Below are positions 1 through 5,536 of a stretch of DNA of 5,602 bases, piece by piece; the first letter of the stretch is position 1; each line of letters starts with the position of its first letter. The notes beneath the pieces are model-generated. The model worked only from the letters and a program-made list of their open reading frames with translations. It searched no databases and was not told where the DNA came from. Source of the stretch: Chloroflexota bacterium (GTDB lineage: Bacteria; Chloroflexota; Dormibacteria; Dormibacterales; Dormibacteraceae); the NCBI GenBank assembly GCA_005880525.1, contig VBFW01000263.1, forward strand, positions 1 to 5,602, in the 5' to 3' direction. A program made the position numbers and the translations under genes.

Positions 1-236
1 TCGCCCTCGGCCACCTTTTCGCTGAGGCCGGATCCGAGCCTCACGTCCTCGTCGTTGAGGTATACGTTCACGAACTGGCGGAGGTCGCCCTTCTCGTCGA
101 GCAGCCTGTCCCGGAAGCCCGGGTACCGCTCGTCGAGCGCCACGATCGCCGACCCCAGGTCGGCCCCACTGACCTCGACCGTGATCTCGCCGTTAGACAG
201 CCGCCGAAGCGGCCCGGGAATACGAAATCGTGCCAT
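1..236 (-). CDS. MoaD/ThiS-family small sulfur-carrier-like protein (partial, C-terminus off the left edge)
   Basis: About 78 codons are present, beginning MARFRIPGPLRRL at an ATG (236-234). The residues include the family-typical run FVNVYLNDEDVR (about residues 55-66) followed by a Gly/Ser turn and LSEKVAEG, which in MoaD/ThiS/CysO proteins leads into the final strand and the C-terminal Gly-Gly. That tail, which would be adenylated and converted to a thiocarboxylate, lies outside the window and cannot be checked. Family members are beta-grasp proteins of about 80-100 residues that carry sulfur for molybdopterin, thiamine, cysteine or homocysteine synthesis. The start codon is 3 bases after the threonine synthase stop; a Shine-Dalgarno-like AAGGTG lies inside the end of thrC about 12 bases upstream, so translation is probably coupled. 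The exact role (MoaD, ThiS, CysO or another) is not decidable here. Family assignment is strong. Confidence 0.85.
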   Translation of the reverse strand, partial: MARFRIPGPLRRLSNGEITVEVSGADLGSAIVALDERYPGFRDRLLDEKGDLRQFVNVYLNDEDVRLGSGLSEKVAEG

Positions 237-239
237 CGC

Positions 240-1478
240 CTACAGATTCACCTTTTCGCGAAACGACTTGAGCGTCGGATCTATTTCCACCCTACGCCCG
301 TGCCCGTTCGCCGACGCGAGCACATCAGCGGTCTTCAGGCCGTGGCCGGTGACATAGGCGACCACGGTTTCGTCACCTCGCCACCGGCCTGCGCGCGCCA
401 GCTTCGTAAGGACGCCGATGGTCACCCCGCCGGCCGTCTCCGTGAAGATGCCCTCGGTGCGCGCAAGCAGGCGCATCGCGTCGACGATCTCCTCTTCGGT
501 GACCGCCTCGACCACGCCGCCCGTCTCGAGCGCGATGCGGTTCACGTAGATGCCATCGGACGGATTGCCGATGGCGATCGAGCGCGCGATGGTGTTCGGC
601 CTGACCGGCAGCACCTTCTCTGGCTCGTCCGACTTGAAGGCGTTGTAAACGGGTGAACAGCCGAGGGCCTGCGCGCCTGTCAGGGCGGGCACGCGGTCGC
701 CGCGCACGAGCCCGAAGTCGATCAGCTCGCGCACCGCCTGCCTGTGCCTCACGAACTGGCAGCCGCTGGCGACAGGGATGATGATCTCGTCAGGCAGCTT
801 CCAGCCCAGCTGCTCGGCGGTTTCGAACGTCAGCGTCTTCGAGCCTTCTGCGTAGAAGGGCCGGATGTTGATGTTGCAGAAGGCCCACGGCGTCGACTCG
901 ACGAGCTGGCTGCAGAGTCGGTTCACGTCGTCATATGTGCCCCGCACCGCGACGAGGTTTGGATCGAACACGCCGATGCTCACGACCTTTTGCGGCTCGA
1001 GGTCGACAGGGATGAACACGAAGCACTCGAGGCCGGCCCGCGCCGAGTACGCGGCCACGGCGTTGGCAAGGTTTCCAGTCGACGCGCACGCCATCGTCTC
1101 GAAACCCTGCGAGCGCGCCCAGCTGATCGCGACCGATACCACGCGGTCCTTGAACGAGTTGGTCGGGTTCATGCTGTCGTTCTTCAGGTACAGATTGCGC
1201 AGACCGAGCTCATGGCCCAGGCGGTCGGCCTTGACCAGCGGGGTGAACCCCTCCCCCAGCGTCACTACCGGCGTCGAATCCTCCACCGGAAGCAGGTCGC
1301 GGTAGCGCCAGATCGACTTCGGCCCTGACTCGATGCGCTCCCTGGTGACGATCTTCTTCAGCGACGCGTAGTCGTAGACGGCATCGAGCGGACCGAAGCA
1401 CATCTCGCAGACGTGCGTGGCCTGCAGCGGGTACTCGGCACCACATTCACGACAACGAAGTCCAAGGAGCTTGGGCAC
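240..1478 (-). CDS. thrC: Threonine synthase (PLP-dependent, zinc-ribbon N-terminus)
   Basis: The 412-residue protein would convert O-phosphohomoserine and water to threonine and phosphate in the cytoplasm, the last step of threonine synthesis. The N-terminus has a zinc-ribbon-like pair CxxC/CxxC (C9, C12, C24, C27) ahead of FGPLDAVYDY. The fold-type II PLP core follows: GEGFTPL (75-81), the Schiff-base lysine K110 in NSFKDR, ASTGNLANA (132-140, substrate/cofactor loop), RPFYAEGSKT (206-215), an ASG loop at 237-239, and FTETAGGVT near the C-terminus. Length is normal. The stretch after the ASG loop (CQFVRHRQ, 240-247) is less typical than the usual SQLTK-like sequence. Start is GTG (1478-1476), the codon that precedes PKLLGLRCRECG; no good Shine-Dalgarno is visible upstream. 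The gene lies directly upstream of, and is probably cotranscribed with, the MoaD-like gene. Because some threonine-synthase-like proteins have other phosphohomoserine or cysteate chemistry, the exact reaction is inferred. Confidence 0.93.
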   Translation of the reverse strand: MPKLLGLRCRECGAEYPLQATHVCEMCFGPLDAVYDYASLKKIVTRERIESGPKSIWRYRDLLPVEDSTPVVTLGEGFTPLVKADRLGHELGLRNLYLKNDSMNPTNSFKDRVVSVAISWARSQGFETMACASTGNLANAVAAYSARAGLECFVFIPVDLEPQKVVSIGVFDPNLVAVRGTYDDVNRLCSQLVESTPWAFCNINIRPFYAEGSKTLTFETAEQLGWKLPDEIIIPVASGCQFVRHRQAVRELIDFGLVRGDRVPALTGAQALGCSPVYNAFKSDEPEKVLPVRPNTIARSIAIGNPSDGIYVNRIALETGGVVEAVTEEEIVDAMRLLARTEGIFTETAGGVTIGVLTKLARAGRWRGDETVVAYVTGHGLKTADVLASANGHGRRVEIDPTLKSFREKVNL

Positions 1479-1522
1479 GGGCTCAGTTTAGAGAGGGCGC
1501 GCCTGCCGGGCCCGCAAGAACG

Positions 1523-1577
1523 ATTTGTATACAAACGCGGGTTATTTCGGATTTGAGACCCGCCGCTGTATACAAAA
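1523..1577. repeat. Imperfect inverted repeat with a palindrome in each arm (20 + 15 + 20 bases)
   Basis: The left arm 1523-1542 and the reverse complement of the right arm 1558-1577 agree at 16 of 20 positions: ten continuous matches over TTTGTATACA and six over GCGGGT, separated by four mismatches in the middle, plus one at the outer end. The 15-base spacer is 1543-1557. The inner GCGGGT/ACCCGC pair could form a 6-base stem, and each outer palindrome could also pair with itself. The element fills the middle of the only true intergenic gap of the left half, between the end of the epimerase-like gene and the start of thrC. There is no run of T after the stem in either direction, so it does not look like a standard intrinsic terminator. 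Confidence 0.6.
1524..1535 (-). promoter_or_regulatory. Candidate operator and -10 region for the thrC unit
   Basis: TTTGTATACAAA is a perfect 12-base palindrome, AT-rich in a GC-rich setting. A second copy of its core, TGTATACA, occurs at 1567-1574; the two centres are 41 bases apart, close to four helical turns. The core resembles operators of GntR/FadR-type regulators (TNGT..ACNA), but no regulator gene is in the window. On the minus strand the palindrome contains TATACA (1531-1526), usable as a -10 box; this would start transcription near 1519 and leave a leader of about 40 bases before the thrC GTG. No good -35 box was seen 16-18 bases upstream. Palindrome is certain; its role is inferred. 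Confidence 0.5.
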
Positions 1578-1586
1578 CCGTTGGCT

Positions 1587-2124
1587 TTAGCCTGCTCTTA
1601 TCTCCAGCCACCAGCTCATGACCTGCCCAGGCGCGAGCATTGGCGGTGGCTCATCGGAATCCGGGCGATCGCCGCCTCCAGTCGCGGGCTCGATCGCGAC
1701 CTGCCGGTAGCCGCCGAGATCGCCGTTGCAGATCCAGATCCCGCAGTAAGGCGTCGCCTCGCGGTCCCACGCGATCTCTATTGCCTGTCCGCCCCGCCAT
1801 CGCAGGCCCGCATGGTCGATCTCGCCACGCGGCATGAAGAATTTGCCGCTTTTGCCCTCGGCAAAGCCCATGAGTCGCGCACCGATGTCGATCTCCATCC
1901 CCGCCTCGTAACGGAAGAGCGGATGCGCGCACCAGTAGCTCACCGTGATCCGGCAGCGACCCGGTCGCCTCGACGGTGGGGACCATCTCGTCCCATCCCC
2001 ACGCACCACCATCGACGAACCCGTCCGCGGTAGGCTGGTCGACTCCAATGCCCTGGTCGAGGAGCTCAATGCCGTCGAGGCGAAGCGACGTGATGCGCCC
2101 ACCGCGCTCCGGCCGGATCTCCAT
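1587..2124 (-). pseudogene. Aldose 1-epimerase-like (galactose mutarotase superfamily) gene, centre deleted and frameshifted
   Basis: The first part, from ATG 2124-2122, reads MEIRPERGGRITSLRLDG, then GAWGWDEMVPT and LPDHGEL (about 62 residues), typical of the N-terminal half of aldose-epimerase-like proteins. Near 1935-1950 the frame must change, after which the other frame continues with SYWCAHPLFRYEAG, a FAEGKSGKFF region and VAIEPATGGGDRPDS, ending in SWWLEIRAG and TAA at 1589-1587. The AHP histidine and AIEP glutamate fit the usual catalytic pair of the superfamily. Intact relatives, from memory, have several tens of residues between LPDHGE(L/V)W and the AHP motif, including strands of the beta-sandwich; here they are absent. 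The net phase change fits loss of 3n+2 bases. The two halves sum to about 180 residues versus about 250-280 expected. As written it cannot make a working enzyme. A true deletion or an assembly error are both possible. A start further upstream (for example ATG near 2163) is also open in this frame. Confidence 0.75.
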
Positions 2125-2125
2125 G
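2122..2125. other. Shared divergent start codons (CATG)
   Basis: The minus-strand ATG of the epimerase-like gene (2124-2122) and the plus-strand ATG of the phosphoesterase gene (2123-2125) lie in one CATG. The plus start is well supported because a lipoprotein signal peptide begins there. The minus start is chosen because MEIRPERGGRI matches the usual beginning of the family, but the frame is open further upstream, so its real start could be up to tens of codons earlier. Either way there is no intergenic space for a conventional promoter, and each gene's control signals would have to lie within the other gene. Confidence 0.5.
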
Positions 2126-2882
2126 ACCCATCGCTTCGAGCTGAGCATCATCGCCGCCACGATGCTAGCCGCCGTCGCACTCGGGGCCTGCAGTCCCGCA
2201 AGCGCGCACCGGGTGGCATCGAGTCCCACGCCCGTCGCCGCGGTCGAGCCGGACACATCGCCGAGCCCCGCGCCGGCGCCCTCTCACGTTTTTGTGGTCG
2301 TGATGGAGAACCGCAGCTACGAGCAGGCTCTCGCGGGCGGCTACACCGCGCAGCTGGCCGCGAAGTACGGCGTCGCCACCAACTATCACGGCGTGTCGCA
2401 CCCCAGCCTCCCCAACTACCTGGCGATGACGTCGGGAAGCACGTGGGGCGTTACCGATGACGGCTATCACGCGCTGCCGGCGTCGGGGTTGGGGCAGCAG
2501 CTCACGCAGGCCGGGATCCCCTGGCGCGCATACATGGAGGGCATGTCGCGCACATGCTTCGCGAGCCCGTATCCGTACGCGCTCAAGCACAACCCTTTCC
2601 CGTACTACGGCGGCAAGTGCCCCGCCGAGGTGGTGCCGTTCAGCAGCCGCCTTCCAGGAGAACGGCGCGCTCTTCATCACGTGGGACGAGGGCTATGACA
2701 GCGCTAACCGCGTCCTGATGCTCGTCATCCGGCCGGGAGGCGTGCACCAGGAATCGAGCGCCTATCACGACCACTACTCACTGCTTGCGACCATCGAGGA
2801 CCGGCTGGGCGTGCCGCGCCTGGGTCAGGCCGCGAGGGCGAGCTCGCTGCGTGAGCTGCTGGTCAGCGGCTCGGCGTCGTAG
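2123..2882 (+). pseudogene. Lipoprotein phosphoesterase (acid phosphatase/phospholipase C-like, PF04185 type), centre deleted and frameshifted
   Basis: From ATG 2123 the protein has a lipoprotein signal peptide: basic/polar start MTHRFELS, hydrophobic core IIAATMLAAVA and lipobox LGAC with C23 as lipid site. A Pro/Ser/Ala-rich linker (24-54) follows, then the catalytic domain: HVFVVVMENRSYEQ with E62-N63 as family metal ligands, GVSHPSLPNYLAMTSG (90-105), and YYGGKCPAEVVPF. Near 2640-2655 the frame changes; the other frame carries AFQENGALFITWDEG, HDHYSLLATIEDRLG and the C-terminus, stop TAG 2880-2882. Intact relatives, from memory, have about 50 residues between VVPF and AFQENGALF, including the TPNLCNDMHDC-like metal-binding stretch; these are missing. 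The phase change fits loss of 3n+2 bases. An upstream start at 1976 is open but is antisense to the neighbour, and the signal peptide fixes 2123. A weak GGA precedes the ATG by 5 bases. If intact it would be an exported, membrane-anchored phosphatase or phospholipase-like enzyme. Confidence 0.78.
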
Positions 2883-4005
2883 CCGAGGTCCACTGCATCT
2901 CTCGGCGCAGCTCCATCGTCGACGTCGTCACCTCGCGCAGCCGATCCTCGTCCACCGTCACCCCGAGGCCGGGTCCCGTGGGCACGCCCAGCCGGCCTCC
3001 GTGCAGGACGAAGGGCTCGGTGACGATGTCCCGGTGGTAGTAGCGGTCGGACGCTGAGGTGTCGCCGGGCAACGTGAAGTTCGACATCGCCGCCATCGCC
3101 ACGTTGCCCGCGCGGCCGATACCGGTTTCGAGCATGCCGCCCATCCATACAGGGATCGAATGTGACGCGCACAGGTCGTGGATGCGCCGCGCCTCCAGGT
3201 AACCGCCCACGCGCCCCGGCTTGATGTTGATGATCCGGCCCGCGTGCAGCTCGATCGCATCGGCGGCCGCCTGCAGCGAGTGGATCGACTCGTCGAGGCA
3301 GATCGGCGTGCCTACGATCTCGGCCATCTGCGCGTGCGCGAGCACCTGGTCCTCAGGCATCGGCTGCTCGATGAGAAGCAGGTCGTAAGCGTCCAGCTCG
3401 GCGAGGTGCATCGCGTCGGAGAGCCTGTACGCGGTGTTGGCGTCGACCTGCAAAGGCACATCACCGAACCGCTCGCGCACCGCGCGCACAGGCTCGATGT
3501 CCCATCCAGGCTTGATCTTCAGCTTGATGCGCCGGTAGCCCTGGTCGAGAAAGCCGCCGACCGTGCGGAGCAGGTCGGGAATGGTGCGGTGGATTCCGAC
3601 CGACACTCCGCAGTCGACCTCGGCGCGCACAGCGCCGAAGTACTTGCCGAACGATTCGCCACGCGCGCGCAGCTGCGCATCGAGGATCGCCATCTCGATG
3701 GCCGCCTTCGCCATCTGGTGGCCGTGCACGTGGCGCAGAAGCCCGAAGACGTCCTCGGCTTTCAGATCCTCGCGAGCGACCAGTCGAGGCAGCAGGTGAT
3801 GCTTCAACACGTGCTGCGCGCCGTCGACGTACTCGGGTGAATAGGTGGGCTCCTCACCCGCTACACACTCGCCCCATCCCTCGCCTTCCGAGGTGATCGC
3901 CTTCACCAGCAGGATGTCGCGATCTGACTGCACGCCGAACGAGGTTTCGAACGGCGCCACGAGCGGGATGCCGATGCGAATGAGCTCGACGGCCTCCAGC
4001 CTCAT
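2863..4005 (-). CDS. menC: MenC / N-acylamino acid racemase-like enzyme (enolase superfamily)
   Basis: The 380-residue protein belongs to the muconate-lactonizing subgroup of the enolase superfamily. The N-terminal capping domain covers about residues 1-125; the barrel follows with all expected catalytic residues: KLKIKPG with K161 and K163, Mg ligands D188 (VDAN), E213 (LIEQP) and D238 (CLDES), and K262 in NIKPGRVGG. GGMLETGIGR (289-298) is characteristic of o-succinylbenzoate synthase (MenC, menaquinone synthesis) and the closely related N-acylamino acid racemases. Sequence alone does not separate these two activities, and no other men gene is in view. ATG 4005-4003 begins MRLEAVELIRI; an AGG lies 5 bases upstream. 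The start is 5 bases after the aldo/keto reductase stop, so it is probably the last gene of that operon. Its 3' end overlaps the convergent phosphoesterase gene by 20 bases. The family is certain; the precise reaction and symbol are tentative. Confidence 0.85.
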   Translation of the reverse strand: MRLEAVELIRIGIPLVAPFETSFGVQSDRDILLVKAITSEGEGWGECVAGEEPTYSPEYVDGAQHVLKHHLLPRLVAREDLKAEDVFGLLRHVHGHQMAKAAIEMAILDAQLRARGESFGKYFGAVRAEVDCGVSVGIHRTIPDLLRTVGGFLDQGYRRIKLKIKPGWDIEPVRAVRERFGDVPLQVDANTAYRLSDAMHLAELDAYDLLLIEQPMPEDQVLAHAQMAEIVGTPICLDESIHSLQAAADAIELHAGRIINIKPGRVGGYLEARRIHDLCASHSIPVWMGGMLETGIGRAGNVAMAAMSNFTLPGDTSASDRYYHRDIVTEPFVLHGGRLGVPTGPGLGVTVDEDRLREVTTSTMELRREMQWTSATTPSR

Positions 4006-4010
4006 GCGGC

Positions 4011-4913
4011 CTAGCCTACAGGCGCGAGCGAGCTCAGCCGCTCAGCCTCGTCGTCGGTCAGCTCGACGTCCGCGGCCGCTACGTTCTCCTCGACCTGCTT
4101 CACGCTGGACGCGCCCGGGATGGCCACGACGTTGGGCTTTCGGATCAGCCAGGCCAGCGCCACCTGCGCCGGCGTGGCACCGCGCTTCAACGCGATCTCG
4201 CGAAGGGCTTCCACGAGCGGCCCCGCCCGCGCGCGGCCGGCCGCACGAAAGTTGCTCCGGAAGCGCCTGAAGTTTCGCGGGGGCGCCTCCTGGTACTTGC
4301 CTGAGAGCAGGCCCTGCCCGAGCGGGCTGTACGCGATCACGATCCGCCCTTCCCTCTGAGCCCACGGCACCATGTCGTGGTCGGGTTCACGGTGGACGAG
4401 GCTGAACAGCACCTGGTTGGACAGCACGGGTCCGCCGAGCGCCCGCTCCGCGTCCTGCCACTGCTTGAGCGAGAAGTTGCTGACGCCGATGTGCCCGACC
4501 AGCCCGGACTCGACGAGCCGCTTCATGCGCGGCATGGTCGCGCCCGCCGGAAATAGGGGGCTCGGCCAGTGCTGCTGGTACAGGGCGATGTGATCGACGC
4601 CGAGACGCCGTGCGCTGGATCGAGCGCGGGACCCGACCTGCAGTGGCAGGCCGATCGGGAAAATCTTCGTGGCGAGGAACACTCGCTCGCGGCGATCCCG
4701 GATCGCCTCGCCCACGATTCGCTCGGACCGCCCCTGGCCGTAGATCTCCGCGGTGTCGACCAGGTTGACGCCGAGTTCGAGCGCACGATGGACTATCGCC
4801 TTCGCGTCCTCGCTCGCATAGCGGCTGCCGTAGCCCCACTCCATCGAGCCGAACTGCCACGTTCCGAGGCCGATCGACGAGACGCGCGTGCCGCTCGCTT
4901 CAACGAACTTCAC
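4011..4913 (-). CDS. Aldo/keto reductase
   Basis: A cytoplasmic NAD(P)H-dependent (beta/alpha)8 oxidoreductase of 300 residues. It has the complete catalytic tetrad: D53 and Y58 in NLVDTAEIYGQG, K83 in ATKIFP, and H115 in LYQQHWP. Other family marks are SSIGLGTWQFG near the N-terminus, IGVSNF (142-147), IAYSPLGQGLLSGKY (193-207) and IPGASSVKQVEEN (265-277), which binds the cofactor phosphate region. I place the start at GTG 4913-4911, giving MKFVEASGTRVSSIGLGTW, rather than the ATG at 4946: relatives begin a few residues before this motif, and this GTG overlaps the Nudix stop as GTGA. An AGG about 9 bases upstream could serve as ribosome binding site. Stop TAG 4013-4011. The substrate is unknown; position between a Nudix and a MenC-like gene does not identify it. 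Confidence 0.92.
   Translation of the reverse strand: MKFVEASGTRVSSIGLGTWQFGSMEWGYGSRYASEDAKAIVHRALELGVNLVDTAEIYGQGRSERIVGEAIRDRRERVFLATKIFPIGLPLQVGSRARSSARRLGVDHIALYQQHWPSPLFPAGATMPRMKRLVESGLVGHIGVSNFSLKQWQDAERALGGPVLSNQVLFSLVHREPDHDMVPWAQREGRIVIAYSPLGQGLLSGKYQEAPPRNFRRFRSNFRAAGRARAGPLVEALREIALKRGATPAQVALAWLIRKPNVVAIPGASSVKQVEENVAAADVELTDDEAERLSSLAPVG
4910..4913 (-). other. GTGA stop/start overlap between the Nudix and aldo/keto reductase genes
   Basis: On the minus strand GTG (4913-4911) opens the aldo/keto reductase and TGA (4912-4910) closes the Nudix gene. Such 4-base overlaps usually mark translational coupling inside an operon. This decides the start of the reductase over the ATG 33 bases upstream. 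Confidence 0.75.
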
Positions 4914-5494
4914 TGCACCAGCCTGTCGTAAACGATCTGCGACCACGACTCCATTCCGAGGTAGAAGATGCGCATCTCGTTGAGCGTCAGCATCTCGCCT
5001 GCGAGCTTGTCGGTTTCGCGGATCGCGATGTTGTCGGTATCGCCCTCGACGAGAAACACGACGCCGAGGTGCACGCGCGAGACCGGAGACGAGTCGTCAT
5101 TGAGCAGGCCGAGCAGCGTGGCGTCGAAGCTACCTTCGTACACGACCTCCTCCTCCCACTCGCGCTTCAGCCCGTCCGCGATCGGGTCGCCGCCGCTGAG
5201 GTCGCCCGGGTTGATGTGGCCGCCGATGCCCAGCGAGTAGAGCTTGCGCAGGCGGCGCTCACTCGAGCGCCGGAGCCGCTCGGTGAGGAAGTAGCGGTCC
5301 TGATGGCGGAAGAGGACGAAAGGGATGACCTGCGGCTCGCAGGGGTCGCTCTCCGCCTCGGCTCGCGGCCGGAAGCGGTAGCCCTGGCGGATCCGGTCGA
5401 CCAGCTCCTCCAGCCCCTGCTCGCGAAAGCCCATCCACTCGCCGTCCGGGAACAGCAGTTCGCGAGGCACGACCAGGACGTCTTCGCGCGCCAT
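4910..5494 (-). CDS. Nudix hydrolase-like protein with non-canonical Nudix box
   Basis: The 194-residue protein has an N-terminal extension (1-55, containing VVPRELLFPDG), then a Nudix fold: VIPFVLFRHQDRYFLTERL (57-75), GIGGHINPGDLSGGDP (89-104) and KREWEEEVV (110-118). Measured against the canonical Gx5Ex7REUxEExGU, G97, R111, E112, E115 and E116 are present, but the first glutamate is D103 and the late glycine is V118. The glutamates that hold Mg are retained, so activity is plausible. Nudix enzymes cleave nucleoside diphosphates linked to another group; this one's substrate is unknown. Start ATG 5494-5492 gives MAREDVLVVPREL; only a weak CGGG precedes it. It is the first recognised gene of the Nudix -> reductase -> MenC-like unit. 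The C-terminal part (VHLGVVFLV, then LTLNEMR) fits the end of the Nudix fold. Confidence 0.85.
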   Translation of the reverse strand: MAREDVLVVPRELLFPDGEWMGFREQGLEELVDRIRQGYRFRPRAEAESDPCEPQVIPFVLFRHQDRYFLTERLRRSSERRLRKLYSLGIGGHINPGDLSGGDPIADGLKREWEEEVVYEGSFDATLLGLLNDDSSPVSRVHLGVVFLVEGDTDNIAIRETDKLAGEMLTLNEMRIFYLGMESWSQIVYDRLVQ

Positions 5495-5501
5495 CCCGTC
5501 G

Positions 5502-5507
5502 AGTGTA
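5502..5507 (-). promoter_or_regulatory. Possible -10 box for the Nudix operon
   Basis: On the minus strand TACACT fits the TANNNT pattern. Its last T lies 7 bases before the Nudix ATG, so the transcript would begin at or next to the start codon and be leaderless or nearly so. No convincing -35 box was found. The site sits in the 42-base gap between the upstream partial gene and the Nudix gene. Confidence 0.25.
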
Positions 5508-5536
5508 CGTCCGAGCGGCCCGCTCGAACGCCCCGG

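Noticed and set aside
744..1328. Long plus-strand open frame (194 codons) opposite thrC
   Set aside because: It mirrors the thrC coding strand; composition is Arg/Asp/His-rich without any family motif, as expected for an antisense shadow in GC-rich DNA.
1507..1514. CGGGCCCG palindrome as a terminator
   Set aside because: Too short, no loop and no T run on either strand.
1581..2033. Plus-strand open frame opposite the epimerase-like gene
   Set aside because: Arg/Pro/His-rich, no motif, and antisense to clearly recognisable epimerase sequence.
1976..2122. Upstream extension of the phosphoesterase reading frame
   Set aside because: The frame is open but antisense to the epimerase-like gene; the lipoprotein signal peptide begins at ATG 2123.
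1587..2124. Programmed frameshift as explanation for the epimerase-like gene
   Set aside because: No slippery heptamer at the junction, and a large central portion of the protein is absent, which frameshifting cannot supply.
3178..3840. Plus-strand open frame of 220 codons opposite the menC-like gene
   Set aside because: The minus strand carries all catalytic residues of the enolase superfamily here; the plus frame has no recognisable motif.
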